Shown here piece by piece: positions 43,366-52,986 of a stretch of DNA of 64,000 bases. Source of the stretch: Undibacterium cyanobacteriorum. GTDB taxonomy: Bacteria > Pseudomonadota > Gammaproteobacteria > Burkholderiales > Burkholderiaceae_D. The notes under the pieces are model-generated. The model was given only the letters and a program-made list of their open reading frames with translations. It did no database searches and was not told the DNA's origin. The stretch covers positions 1,984,001 to 2,048,000 of the forward strand of contig NZ_CP133720.1 of NCBI RefSeq assembly GCF_031326225.1, read 5' to 3'. The position numbers and the translations under genes are program-made. Within the stretch, counting starts at the first letter, position 1. Each line of letters starts with the position of its first letter.

Positions 43366-44724
43366 ATGAGCCAAGAGAAAAAAATAGAAAAGATTGTCGG
43401 TATCAAAGGGATGAATGACATTCTTCCCGAGCAGTCCGCTCTTTGGGAGTTGTTTGAGAATACCGTCCAATCGGTGCTGAAGAGCTATGGCTTCCAGCAA
43501 ATGCGGACGCCCATTGTGGAATCGACGCCGCTCTTCGCGCGTGGCTTGGGCGAGGTTACTGACATCGTCGAAAAAGAGATGTATTCATTCGAAGATTCGA
43601 TGAATGGGGATAAGCTAACATTGCGCCCAGAAAACACCGCTGGCATTGTTCGTTCGGCGATTGAGCACAACATCACATACGATGGTCCTAAGCGAATCTG
43701 GTATAACGGCCCGATGTTCCGTCATGAGAAGCCACAACGCGGACGTTATCGTCAGTTCCATCAAGTGGGCGCAGAGGCCTTGGGTTTTGCCGGTCCAGAT
43801 ATTGATGCTGAATTGATCGTGATGTGTCAACGTCTATGGGATGATTTGGGGCTAAAAAATATTCGTTTGGAAATCAACTCTATTGGTGACGCCGAAGAGC
43901 GGCGTGCCCATCGTGCAGAATTGATTGCCTATTTCGAAAAGCATCAGGATATTTTGGATGAGGAGGCAAAGCGTCGTTTGTATTCAAATCCTTTGCGCAT
44001 TCTTGATACTAAAAATCCGAAGATGCAAGAAATGGCTGCGAATGCGCCGAAGCTGATTGACTTCTTGGGTGAGGAATCGCGCTCTCACTTCGAAGGATTG
44101 CAAAAGATATTGCGTCATAACAGTATTCCCTTCACGATCAATCCTCGCTTGGTGCGCGGGATGGACTACTACAATAGAACGGTGTTTGAATGGGTCACTG
44201 ACGAGCTGGGTTCGCAAGGTACAGTTTGCGGCGGCGGACGTTACGACACGCTATTTTCAATTTTCGGCGGAAAACCTACGCCCGCGTGTGGTTTTGCAAT
44301 GGGCGTCGAACGCTTGTTGGAGCTCATGAGGGCAAATGGCGACGGCAAGGACGCGAGCCTGTGTGACGTTTATTTGGTTCATCAAGGTGAAGATGCGAGT
44401 ATGCAAGCCTTCGTGCTCGGTGAAAGATTGCGTGATGCAGGTCTAGATGTTGTGTTACATTGCGCGTCAGCAAGTGGTATGGGAAGTTTTAAATCCCAAA
44501 TGAAGAAGGCTGATTCTAGTGGTGCTTCTTACGCGGTCATTATTGGCGAAGACGAAGCAAAAAATGAGACTGTCTGCGTGAAGGATCTGCGCGGAGGAGA
44601 CTTTGAAAATAACCAAGTGACTGTTCCGTTTTTGTCGGCGGTTGATTATTTGCTCGATCAAATAGTTGGCGCAGATGAGGAAGGGCAGTGCAACGATCCA
44701 AATCATATTCACATTCATCATTAA
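43366..44724 (+). CDS. hisS: Histidyl-tRNA synthetase
   Basis: A 452-residue class II synthetase charging tRNA-His. Motif 2 is FRHEKPQRGRYRQFHQ, the histidine-binding LVRGMDYYNRTVFEWV is intact, and the motif 3 region is ACGFAMGVERLLELM. The C-terminal anticodon-binding domain follows. The protein ends in an extra tail of acidic residues and DPNHIHIHH, four histidines in the last six residues, which I do not recognise as a family feature. A TPR protein gene (yfgM-like) starts 11 bp downstream. Confidence 0.95.
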   Translation: MSQEKKIEKIVGIKGMNDILPEQSALWELFENTVQSVLKSYGFQQMRTPIVESTPLFARGLGEVTDIVEKEMYSFEDSMNGDKLTLRPENTAGIVRSAIEHNITYDGPKRIWYNGPMFRHEKPQRGRYRQFHQVGAEALGFAGPDIDAELIVMCQRLWDDLGLKNIRLEINSIGDAEERRAHRAELIAYFEKHQDILDEEAKRRLYSNPLRILDTKNPKMQEMAANAPKLIDFLGEESRSHFEGLQKILRHNSIPFTINPRLVRGMDYYNRTVFEWVTDELGSQGTVCGGGRYDTLFSIFGGKPTPACGFAMGVERLLELMRANGDGKDASLCDVYLVHQGEDASMQAFVLGERLRDAGLDVVLHCASASGMGSFKSQMKKADSSGASYAVIIGEDEAKNETVCVKDLRGGDFENNQVTVPFLSAVDYLLDQIVGADEEGQCNDPNHIHIHH

Positions 44725-44735
44725 TAGAAGAAAAC

Positions 44736-45404
44736 ATGGCATACGATCACGAAGAACAGGAACAGGTCGAGTTACTTAAGGCTTGGTGGAAAAAGAACGG
44801 CAATTTGATTACTTGGATTGCGATTGCAGGCTTGCTGGCATTTGCTGGCTGGACTGCTTTCAACACTTATCAGCATAAACAAGCATTGGAAGCTTCTGCA
44901 ATGTACGATGAGGTGCAGCGCGCCGCTTCTTTGAAGGATAACGGTAAGGTGCAAGCCTCTGCTGCTGCGGTTGTGGAAAAATTTCCAGCGACTAGCTATG
45001 CGGCAATGGCGAGCATGGCAGCTGCGAAAAGTGCGTTTGAAGCTGGCGACTTGAAAGCATCGAAAGCGCAACTGAACTGGGTTGTAGAAAAAGCGAAATC
45101 AGTTGAGCTTCGTGCAATTGCTCGCCTGCGCCTTTCTTCCATTGCGCTTGATGAAAAGAACTTCGACGAAGGTTATAAGCAATTGAACGGCGAGTTCCCG
45201 AAAGATTTTGAGGGCGACGTTTTGGATCATAAGGCGGACCTTTTGGTCGCGCAAGATAAGATCAATGATGCGCGCGTAGCCTACAAATCGGCGTTGGATA
45301 AAATGGCAGAAAAACATGCTGGTCGCCAGCTAGTGCAGATTAAGTTAGATGCACTCGGTGGGCCACTCGAATCAACAAACGACGTTGCACCTGCTAAAAA
45401 GTAA
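44736..45404 (+). CDS. YfgM-like TPR membrane protein
   Basis: A 222-residue protein from ATG 44736 (MAYDHEEQEQVELLKAWW); an upstream in-frame GTG-type start has no support. The N-terminal cytosolic stretch is followed by one membrane helix (about 25-43) and a periplasmic TPR-like domain. YfgM in E. coli is a SecYEG-associated chaperone partner of PpiD, and a ppiD gene is in this window. Position between hisS and bamB is the conserved one. Confidence 0.9.
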   Translation: MAYDHEEQEQVELLKAWWKKNGNLITWIAIAGLLAFAGWTAFNTYQHKQALEASAMYDEVQRAASLKDNGKVQASAAAVVEKFPATSYAAMASMAAAKSAFEAGDLKASKAQLNWVVEKAKSVELRAIARLRLSSIALDEKNFDEGYKQLNGEFPKDFEGDVLDHKADLLVAQDKINDARVAYKSALDKMAEKHAGRQLVQIKLDALGGPLESTNDVAPAKK

Positions 45405-45416
45405 CTAGGAATAAAT

Positions 45417-46565
45417 ATGAAGTTATTACCAGCCTCCAGTTCAGTCATTGTCTTATTGGCGTGTTTGTCGGGTTGTGGTTCTTGGAACCCATTTTCAAAA
45501 CCAGATCCTAAAACGGCACCTGCAGAGTTGCAGGCATTCACACCTAGCATGGCAGTTAAGAAGGTTTGGAGTGTCAGCATTGGCGGTGCGGGTGAGTACA
45601 GCTTTAATCCGGTTGCAGTTGGTTCGTCTATTTATGCGGCATCGAATGACGGGAGTGTTGTTAAGATCGATGCGAATAGTGGACAGGTAGCTTGGAAAGT
45701 TCGTGCAGATGTCAATTTGACGGCAGGAGTCGGCGCAAACGAAAAAGCTGTTGTTGTTGGTGGTCAAAAGGGGCTGTTGTTGGCCTACGATACGCGAGGC
45801 AAATTACGTTGGAAGATGCAGGCATCGTCTGAAATTTTGGCTGCGCCCGTTGTATCCGATAATGTGGTCTTGGTACATACCATCGATAATCGTGTTGCAG
45901 CTTACGATGTGGAAAATGGTAGTAATAAGTGGACCTTAGAGCGTCCGCTGCCGATTTTGACTTTGCGTGTTGCTACGGGTATTGCGGTCAAAGATCAAAT
46001 GGCCTATATCTCGACTCCCGGCGGTAAATTGCTCTCCGTGGCTTTGCAAAACGGCGGCTTGCGTTGGGAAGTGAGCGCCGCAGAACCTAAAGGTGCAACT
46101 GAACTGGAACGCGTAGTTGATATGTCTGGTGCTCCTGCGATCGTCTCAGGAAACGTTTGTGCTGCGACCTACCAAGGTCGTGTTGGTTGTTTTGACCTGA
46201 GTAATGGATCGAATCGTTGGAATAAAGAAATTTCCAGTGAGGTGGGTGTTGCAGCTGATGAGCGCTTTGTGTTCGCGGCTGATAACCAAGGTGCAGTATC
46301 TGGCTTTGCACTCAATGGTGGTGCAAATGTTTGGAAGAATGACAAACTGAAACGTCGCGATCTTTCGACTCCAGTATCGTTTGGTCGTGCCGTTGTGGTG
46401 GGTGATCGCTTTGGTTTTGTCCATTTCCTTTCACGTGAGGATGGGGTGTTTATCGCGCGTATGCCGACGGACGGAAGTAAAGTGGTGTCAGCACCTCTTA
46501 TTGTTGGAAATAATCTCGTAGTGCAAACTAAATCGGGAACTGTAGTCGCTTTCGCGACGGAATAA
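45417..46565 (+). CDS. bamB: Outer membrane protein assembly factor BamB
   Basis: A 382-residue lipoprotein of the BAM complex that folds outer-membrane beta-barrels. The signal peptide ends with lipobox LSGC. The rest is an eight-bladed beta-propeller of PQQ-type repeats, for example YAASNDGSVVKIDANSGQVAW. It follows the YfgM-like gene by 12 bp and precedes der by 8 bp, as in E. coli. Confidence 0.95.
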   Translation: MKLLPASSSVIVLLACLSGCGSWNPFSKPDPKTAPAELQAFTPSMAVKKVWSVSIGGAGEYSFNPVAVGSSIYAASNDGSVVKIDANSGQVAWKVRADVNLTAGVGANEKAVVVGGQKGLLLAYDTRGKLRWKMQASSEILAAPVVSDNVVLVHTIDNRVAAYDVENGSNKWTLERPLPILTLRVATGIAVKDQMAYISTPGGKLLSVALQNGGLRWEVSAAEPKGATELERVVDMSGAPAIVSGNVCAATYQGRVGCFDLSNGSNRWNKEISSEVGVAADERFVFAADNQGAVSGFALNGGANVWKNDKLKRRDLSTPVSFGRAVVVGDRFGFVHFLSREDGVFIARMPTDGSKVVSAPLIVGNNLVVQTKSGTVVAFATE

Positions 46566-46573
46566 ATAAAGTA

Positions 46574-47917
46574 ATGAAACCTGTTATAGCCCTTATCGGC
46601 CGTCCAAATGTCGGCAAATCAACGCTCTTCAACCGATTGACTCGTTCGCGCGATGCTTTGGTTGCGGATTTGCCTGGCCTCACACGTGATCGTCACTATG
46701 GCGAAGGGCGTGTGGGTGAGCGACCATTCTTAGTGATTGATACGGGCGGTTTTGAGCCTGTCGCTAAAGAAGGCATCATGCACGAAATGGCGAAGCAGAC
46801 TAAGCAAGCTGTTGCTGAAGCGGACGTTGTGATTTTCCTGGTCGACGGCCGACAAGGGATGACGCCGCATGATAAGACCATCACAGATTTTCTACGCAAG
46901 TCGGGGCGATCTGTGATGTTGGTCGTCAATAAAGCCGAGGGTATGCGTTACACCAGCGTTACTGCCGACTTTTATGAGCTGGGTTTGGGCGATCCCTATG
47001 TGATTTCGGCCGCGCACGGCGACGGTGTGAACGATCTTGTGGATGAGGCGCTGAATTTGGCACTCGCTTCGCGTCCCGAAGAACAAGAAGATATTGATGA
47101 GTCTGCGAAGGGTATTAAGATTGCCATCGTAGGGCGCCCAAATGTTGGAAAATCAACCCTAGTCAATACCTTGCTCGGTGAAGAGCGCGTGATCGCCTTT
47201 GACATGCCTGGTACAACGCGTGATTCCATTGAGATTCCATTCGAGCGTGATGGACAGCAATATACCCTGATCGATACTGCTGGTATTCGTCGCCGCGGTA
47301 AGGTATTCGAAGCGATTGAAAAGTTCTCAGTCGTTAAGACATTGAAGTCAGTGTCCGAGGCGAATGTAGTGCTTTTACTTCTCGATGCGCAGCAAGATAT
47401 CTCTGAACAAGATGCACATATCGCAGGATTTATTTTGGAATCTGGTCGCGCATTGGTGGTCGGTGTCAACAAGTGGGATGGCCTGCAGAGTGACCGACGC
47501 GATGAAATCAAAATGGATATCGAGCGTAAGCTTAACTTCCTGACGTTCGCCAAGTTTCACTTCATTTCAGCTTTGAAATCGACTGGCATTAGCCCACTGA
47601 TGAAATCCATTGATGCGGCCTATGATGCTGCGATGGCGAACTTATCGACACCTAAATTGACGCGCGCTTTGATCGAAGCGGTTGAACATCAGCAGCCGAA
47701 ACGAAAAGGATCTATCCGTCCTAAGATGCGTTACGCCCACCAAGGTGGACAAAATCCACCAATCATTGTCATTCATGGCAATGCGCTTGAGGCAATTGGC
47801 GAGAGTTATAAACGTTATCTCGAAAAGCATTTCCGTGAAACTTTTTCCCTGACTGGTACACCTTTACGTATCGAATTTAGATCAGGAAAAAATCCTTTCA
47901 CGAAAGAGGCTAAGTAA
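46574..47917 (+). CDS. der: Ribosome biogenesis GTPase Der (EngA)
   Basis: A 447-residue protein with two tandem G domains, each with the P-loop GRPNVGKSTL (about residues 8 and 187), and a C-terminal KH-like domain. The first G domain has DLPGLTRDRHYG and the second DMPGTTRDSIEIPF. Der is essential for 50S subunit assembly. A 10-bp inverted repeat follows the gene. Confidence 0.97.
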   Translation: MKPVIALIGRPNVGKSTLFNRLTRSRDALVADLPGLTRDRHYGEGRVGERPFLVIDTGGFEPVAKEGIMHEMAKQTKQAVAEADVVIFLVDGRQGMTPHDKTITDFLRKSGRSVMLVVNKAEGMRYTSVTADFYELGLGDPYVISAAHGDGVNDLVDEALNLALASRPEEQEDIDESAKGIKIAIVGRPNVGKSTLVNTLLGEERVIAFDMPGTTRDSIEIPFERDGQQYTLIDTAGIRRRGKVFEAIEKFSVVKTLKSVSEANVVLLLLDAQQDISEQDAHIAGFILESGRALVVGVNKWDGLQSDRRDEIKMDIERKLNFLTFAKFHFISALKSTGISPLMKSIDAAYDAAMANLSTPKLTRALIEAVEHQQPKRKGSIRPKMRYAHQGGQNPPIIVIHGNALEAIGESYKRYLEKHFRETFSLTGTPLRIEFRSGKNPFTKEAK

Positions 47918-47926
47918 ATCACGGTT

Positions 47927-47955
47927 CACAATTTAATTTGAGAAGTTAAATTGTG
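47927..47955. repeat. 10-bp inverted repeat after der
   Basis: CACAATTTAA (47927-47936) and its exact complement (47946-47955) with a 9-nt loop. It has no T tract, so it may be a weak terminator, a processing site or an operator for hfq. Confidence 0.5.
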
Positions 47956-48065
47956 TTGCAGTATTTTAAAAATTGTTTTCTCGTGGTATTGTTATTATCT
48001 TTAGAACACTTGAAATACTTTTAGGCGTCCCCAACTCCTAATCACAACAACATAATGGAGCTGTT

Positions 48066-48302
48066 ATGAGCAATAAAGGGCAATTGTTACAAGACCCATT
48101 TTTGAACGCACTTCGGAAAGAGCATATTCCCGTCTCTATCTATTTGGTAAATGGTATTAAATTGCAGGGCCATGTTGAATCGTTTGATCAATATGTTGTG
48201 TTGTTGCGTAATACAGTTACCCAAATGGTCTACAAACACGCAATTTCAACGGTCGTTCCAGCGCGTGCGGTTAGCATTAATTCCGATTCTGAAGCAGAGT
48301 AA
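48066..48302 (+). CDS. hfq: RNA chaperone Hfq
   Basis: A 78-residue Sm-like protein forming a hexamer that pairs small RNAs with mRNAs. The Sm1 region LLQDPFLNALRKEHIPVSIYLVNGIKLQG and the Sm2 YKHAIST motif are standard. The C-terminal tail is short, as in many betaproteobacteria. The hfq-hflX-hflK-hflC order is the conserved one. Upstream is a 148-bp gap with an inverted repeat. Confidence 0.97.
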   Translation: MSNKGQLLQDPFLNALRKEHIPVSIYLVNGIKLQGHVESFDQYVVLLRNTVTQMVYKHAISTVVPARAVSINSDSEAE

Positions 48303-48345
48303 GCTGTTTGAACGATTTCTGTATTGGCTTTTTTAGCGGGTTCTC

Positions 48346-49482
48346 ATGCGCGCCGCGTTAGTCGGTGTGGACTTTGGCAAAGGTGATTTTGCCGCAAGTT
48401 TAGATGAACTTTCTCAGCTCGCGTTGACTGCGGGGGCTGAGACGATTACAACCATCTCCTGTAAAAGATTGAGTCCTGACGCCGCTTTATTTGTCGGCTC
48501 AGGTAAGGCGGATGAGATCTCCGATGCTGTTGGTGATCTCAAGCTTGACATCGTCATCTTTAATCATGCGCTGTCCCCAGCGCAGCAACGTAACCTCGAA
48601 CGTCACCTTAAAGTGCGCGTAATTGATCGCACTAGTCTTATTCTCGATATTTTTGCCCAGCGAGCTAAGAGCCATGAAGGTAAAGTTCAGGTCGAATTAG
48701 CGCAACTCCAACATTTGGCGACACGATTAGTACGGGGCTGGACTCACTTAGAGCGTCAGAAGGGTGGTATTGGTTTGCGCGGTCCTGGTGAGACCCAGCT
48801 CGAGACTGACCGACGTTTGCTGGGTGAACGAGTCAAGATGTTGAAGGCCAAAATGGCCAAGCTTCATAAGCAGCGCGAGACTCAACGTCGATCCCGTGGG
48901 CGTAATAAAACTTTTTCCGTTTCCTTGGTCGGTTATACCAATGCGGGAAAATCTACGCTTTTCAATACGCTCACGAAAGCAGGTACGTATGCGGCAAATC
49001 AGTTGTTCGCAACTCTCGATACAACTTCTCGGCGCTTATATCTCGAGGGAGCTGGGAATATTGTTGTGTCTGATACGGTGGGATTTATTCGTGATCTACC
49101 GCATCAATTAGTTGCCTCATTCCGAGCGACTTTGGAAGAGACGATTCATGCTGATTTGTTACTGCATGTGGTTGATGCTGGAAGTGCAGTTCGTGCAGAT
49201 CAAATTGAACAAGTGAATTTGGTCTTGAAAGAGATCGGTGCAGATCACATCCCACAACTTCTGGTTTGGAATAAGATTGATCAGACGACTCTAGAGCCCG
49301 GATTTGAACGCGATGAATATGGTAAAATCGCAAGAGTGTTCGTTAGTGCAAAGACAGGTGCTGGACTCGATGTATTGCGAGCAGCGATTGTCGAGCTAAT
49401 GCAAGACTTTCAGCAGAAAGACCTTGAAACTGACGAGGGTAGCCCAGATCTGCTTGAGGATTCACGTACTTTGGATCAGTAA
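48346..49482 (+). CDS. hflX: GTPase HflX
   Basis: A 378-residue ribosome-associated GTPase that can split stalled or heat-damaged 70S ribosomes. The N-terminal HflX domain ends with GGIGLRGPGETQLETDRR and a coiled helical stretch. The G domain has P-loop VGYTNAGKSTLFN, switch DTVGFIRDLPHQLV and NKID. It follows hfq by 43 bp and precedes hflK by 82 bp. Confidence 0.95.
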   Translation: MRAALVGVDFGKGDFAASLDELSQLALTAGAETITTISCKRLSPDAALFVGSGKADEISDAVGDLKLDIVIFNHALSPAQQRNLERHLKVRVIDRTSLILDIFAQRAKSHEGKVQVELAQLQHLATRLVRGWTHLERQKGGIGLRGPGETQLETDRRLLGERVKMLKAKMAKLHKQRETQRRSRGRNKTFSVSLVGYTNAGKSTLFNTLTKAGTYAANQLFATLDTTSRRLYLEGAGNIVVSDTVGFIRDLPHQLVASFRATLEETIHADLLLHVVDAGSAVRADQIEQVNLVLKEIGADHIPQLLVWNKIDQTTLEPGFERDEYGKIARVFVSAKTGAGLDVLRAAIVELMQDFQQKDLETDEGSPDLLEDSRTLDQ

Positions 49483-49564
49483 GACTTAGTTTTGGGTTCA
49501 CCTCAAAGAATTTGGTGAGAATCGTTTGATTTGTTGGAATGACTAACCGGTGGGTAGAAGACGA

Positions 49565-50818
49565 ATGCAGATTCCCTTTTTTAAAAAAATGAAGCCTCAC
49601 TTGTCGCTTAACGACCCTGAGTGGGGGCGCGGATCGAAAGATGGTAAGCGCGACGACAAGAAGCAAGAGGATGGGCCGCCTGACTTAGATCAGCTTTGGC
49701 GTGATTTCAATCAGTCTCTTGCTCGCATGTTTGGCAAGAATGGCAACGGTAATGGCGGTGGTCAAAGTGGCGGTGATGGTGCGGGTACCGATGCTGCCAA
49801 GCTTGGCATTGTAGTTATTCTGGCTGTTGCGGCATTCTTCTGGATGATCAGTGGCTTCTTCATTGTGCAAGAGGGGCAAACTGGTGTCGTTACCACATTT
49901 GGTAAGTACAGTTATCAGACTGGTTCCGGTTTTAATTGGCGCTGGCCAAGCCCGATCCAGAATCATGAAATTGTAAATGTACAGCAGGTTCGTACTGTAG
50001 AAGTCGGTTATCGAAATAATCCAAAGAATAAGCTCGCAAAAGAGTCACTGATGTTGACTGATGACGAGAATATTATCGATATTCAGTTCGCAGTTCAGTA
50101 CAAACTCAATGATGCAGCTAAGTGGCTGTATAACAACGCCAATACCGAAGAGATGGTGTTGCAAGTGGCTGAAACTTCGATTCGTGAAGTGGTTGGTAAA
50201 AGCAAAATGGATTTCGTTTTGTATCAAGGCCGCGAAGAAGTTGCACGGGACGTTAATACCTTGATGCAGCAAGTGTTGGATCGTTATAACTCCGGCGTAC
50301 ATGTGACGAACGTGACTATGCAGGCCGTACAGCCACCAGAACAAGTTCAAGAAGCTTTTGATGATGCGATGAAAGCGGGCCAGGATAAGGAACGCCAAAA
50401 AAATGAAGGACAGGCTTACGCAAATGATGTGATTCCGAAAGCGCGTGGTGAAGCATCTCGTATGCTCCAAGATGCTGAGGGTTATCGTTCTAAAGTGGTC
50501 GCAACGGCGGAAGGTAATGCTGCACGTTTTAAACAAGTGTTGACCGAGTATCAAAAGGCACCTGCAGTGACCCGTGATCGCATGTATTTGGAAACGATGC
50601 AGCAAATCTTCACCAGTACAACAAAGTTAATGATTGATGCGAAAAACGCCGGCAACATGATGTATTTACCGCTCGATAAAATTGTCGGGAATGAGGCGAA
50701 TTCCACGCGAGCTTCCGCGCCGGTAGTCAATGCGGCGCCAATTGAAGTTCCAACCGTAGAGGTGCGGGCGAGCAAAGATAGTCGAGCACGAGATTCTCGC
50801 GAGAGAGAGGGGCGCTAA
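49565..50818 (+). CDS. hflK: FtsH protease modulator HflK
   Basis: A 417-residue SPFH-domain membrane protein. A charged N-terminus with a glycine-rich segment (GNGNGGGQSGGDGAG) precedes one membrane helix (about 80-100). The SPFH/band-7 domain and a coiled coil follow. HflK and HflC form a large cage around FtsH and tune its proteolysis. I chose ATG 49565, with AGAAG four bases upstream; GTG 49550 would add five residues. Confidence 0.94.
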   Translation: MQIPFFKKMKPHLSLNDPEWGRGSKDGKRDDKKQEDGPPDLDQLWRDFNQSLARMFGKNGNGNGGGQSGGDGAGTDAAKLGIVVILAVAAFFWMISGFFIVQEGQTGVVTTFGKYSYQTGSGFNWRWPSPIQNHEIVNVQQVRTVEVGYRNNPKNKLAKESLMLTDDENIIDIQFAVQYKLNDAAKWLYNNANTEEMVLQVAETSIREVVGKSKMDFVLYQGREEVARDVNTLMQQVLDRYNSGVHVTNVTMQAVQPPEQVQEAFDDAMKAGQDKERQKNEGQAYANDVIPKARGEASRMLQDAEGYRSKVVATAEGNAARFKQVLTEYQKAPAVTRDRMYLETMQQIFTSTTKLMIDAKNAGNMMYLPLDKIVGNEANSTRASAPVVNAAPIEVPTVEVRASKDSRARDSREREGR

Positions 50819-50819
50819 T

Positions 50820-51716
50820 ATGAATCGTTTGCTTTCATTTTTATTCTCTGTTGGTATTGCCTTATTGGTTTTGTATTCGACAGTTTTTGTCGTTGATCAA
50901 AAGTCGCATGCGATTGTGTTTGCCTTTGGTGAAGTGAAATCGGTCGTCAGTCAACCTGGATTACATTTCAAATTGCCTGCGCCATTTCAGAACGTGATGT
51001 TTTTGGATAAGCGTATTTTGACGATCGAATCTCCTGATGCGGATCGTTTCATTACAGCCGAAAAGAAAAATATTTTGGTCGACACTTTCGTGAAGTGGCA
51101 CATCATTGATCCAAAGTTGTACTACGTTAGTTTCAGTGGTGCAGAGTCGCGTGCAGGTGATCGCCTATCGCAGATTGTGAAGGCCGCTTTAAATGAGGAA
51201 ATTACAAAACGCTCAGTACGTGATGTGATTTCCGGTGAACGTGACAAAGTGATGCAAGCGATTCGCGCCAAAGTGACAGAAGAAGCGAAACAGATCGGCG
51301 TCGAAATTGTCGATGTTCGCTTGAAGCGCGTTGAATATGTGAACGAGAATATTGGTTCTGTTTTCGATCGTATGAAGTCAGAGCGTAGTCGTGTTGCGAA
51401 TGAACTGCGCTCAACTGGATTTGCTGAATCAGAGAAGATTCGCGCGGATGCGGATCGTCAACGCATCGTGATTCTCGCAGAAGCTTACAAAGAAGCGGAA
51501 TCGATTCGTGGTGCGGGTGATGCGGAAGCTGCAAAGATTTATTCGCAAGCGTTTAGCCAAAATGCGGAGTTTTACAAGTTTTATCGGAGCTTAGAAGCTT
51601 ATCGTGCCAGCTTCAAGAACAAAAGTGATGTGATGGTGGTTGATCAGAATTCAGAGTTCTTCAAGTACTTTAAAGCGCCAGGCGCCGCTGCTACTGCTGC
51701 ACCAAGTAAAAAATAA
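50820..51716 (+). CDS. hflC: FtsH protease modulator HflC
   Basis: A 298-residue SPFH-family partner of HflK with an N-terminal signal anchor (about 5-25) and a periplasmic band-7 domain. VDTFVKWHIIDPKLYYVSF and the coiled coil with ADRQRIVILAEAYKEAE are typical. It begins 1 bp after the hflK stop codon, so translation is coupled. A terminator follows directly. Confidence 0.95.
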   Translation: MNRLLSFLFSVGIALLVLYSTVFVVDQKSHAIVFAFGEVKSVVSQPGLHFKLPAPFQNVMFLDKRILTIESPDADRFITAEKKNILVDTFVKWHIIDPKLYYVSFSGAESRAGDRLSQIVKAALNEEITKRSVRDVISGERDKVMQAIRAKVTEEAKQIGVEIVDVRLKRVEYVNENIGSVFDRMKSERSRVANELRSTGFAESEKIRADADRQRIVILAEAYKEAESIRGAGDAEAAKIYSQAFSQNAEFYKFYRSLEAYRASFKNKSDVMVVDQNSEFFKYFKAPGAAATAAPSKK

Positions 51717-51739
51717 TTTGTATTCGTGTCTTACGTGTG

Positions 51740-51770
51740 GACTGCCAGCTTTCGGGCTGGCAGTCTTTTG
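51740..51770 (+). terminator. Rho-independent terminator after hflC
   Basis: A perfect 10-bp GC-rich stem GACTGCCAGC (51740-51749) with its complement at 51756-51765 and a short T run. Confidence 0.88.
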
Positions 51771-51828
51771 TGATTTTAAAGAGCGTCAAAAAATGTTCGC
51801 TCGCTCTTGATTAGTTAATTGGATCGTC

Positions 51829-52980
51829 ATGCCTAACTGGCTACTACCTGAGAATATTGCCGATGTTCTCCCATCTGAAGCGCGCAAGATTGAAGAGTTG
51901 CGTCGTTTGCTGCTAGATAATTTCCGGCGCTACGGCTATGAGTTAGTCATGCCGCCAATGCTTGAATACATCGAGTCGCTATTGACTGGTGCAGGGCAAG
52001 ATCTTGATCTGCGTACTTTTAAATTGGTGGATCAAATTTCGGGTCGTACTATGGGTATCCGTGCCGATATGACCACGCAGGTGGCTCGTATTGATGCCCA
52101 TTTGTTGAATCGTAAGTCGATCACACGCCTTTGCTATGCAGGAAGCACTTTGCACACACGTCCGTCCGGGTTGCATGCGACGCGCGAGCCTTTGCAAATT
52201 GGTGGTGAGATTTATGGACATGCAGGCTTAGAAGCCGATGCAGAGATTCAGGAATTGGTGTTGGCATCACTCGCACTCGCTAATATTTCCGAAGTACGTT
52301 TGGATCTCTGCCATGTTGGTGTGCTACGCTCATTGTTAGAGCTTGATCCGAAAGCAAAGGTGGCTGAAAACCAATTGTTTAGCCTATTAGAGGCAAAGGA
52401 CTTGCCAGGATTGAAAGCCCTCAGCGTCGATTTTGAGCCAGTGTTGCGTCAAGCCTTGCTGGACTTGCCAAACTTGTACGGGGATAAGGCGATTATTCAA
52501 AAAGCCAGCGAAATTTTGCCAAAACTCGATGGTATTGCGCTAGCATTGAATGAATTGGAATACTTAGTTGATTTGGCTGGCACGGCAAAAGTGACGGTGG
52601 ATTTGGCTGATCTGCGTGGTTACCACTATCACAGCGGTGTAATGTTTAATGCATTTGTGCCAGGCTTGCCAAATGCTGTGGCGCGTGGTGGCCGATATGA
52701 TCATGTCGGCGAGGCATTTGGACGTGCGCGTCCCGCCACAGGCTTCTCACTGGATCTACGTGAATTGGCTGGTTTGATGCCAATCGCCGAACCCAAGGAT
52801 GCTATCTTGGCCCCTTGGAGTGTGGATCCTTCTTTGCGGAAAAAAATTAAAGAATTACGAGCGACCGGTCATGTCGTCATTCAGAATTTGCCGGGGCACG
52901 AGAACGAACAAGATGAATTTGAATGCACTCGTACGATGGCATTTGAAAATGGTCAATGGATTTTAAAAACTGTAGGTTGA
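51829..52980 (+). CDS. hisZ: ATP phosphoribosyltransferase regulatory subunit
   Basis: A 383-residue HisRS-like protein without tRNA-charging function. It activates short-form HisG in histidine synthesis. WLLPENIADVLPSEARKIE begins the protein, RADMTTQVARIDAH and ARGGRYDHVGEAFG follow, and no anticodon-binding domain is present. The hflC-hisZ-purA order is common in Burkholderiales. The histidine gene hisG is not in the window. purA starts 6 bp downstream. Confidence 0.94.
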   Translation: MPNWLLPENIADVLPSEARKIEELRRLLLDNFRRYGYELVMPPMLEYIESLLTGAGQDLDLRTFKLVDQISGRTMGIRADMTTQVARIDAHLLNRKSITRLCYAGSTLHTRPSGLHATREPLQIGGEIYGHAGLEADAEIQELVLASLALANISEVRLDLCHVGVLRSLLELDPKAKVAENQLFSLLEAKDLPGLKALSVDFEPVLRQALLDLPNLYGDKAIIQKASEILPKLDGIALALNELEYLVDLAGTAKVTVDLADLRGYHYHSGVMFNAFVPGLPNAVARGGRYDHVGEAFGRARPATGFSLDLRELAGLMPIAEPKDAILAPWSVDPSLRKKIKELRATGHVVIQNLPGHENEQDEFECTRTMAFENGQWILKTVG

Positions 52981-52986
52981 TGAGCG

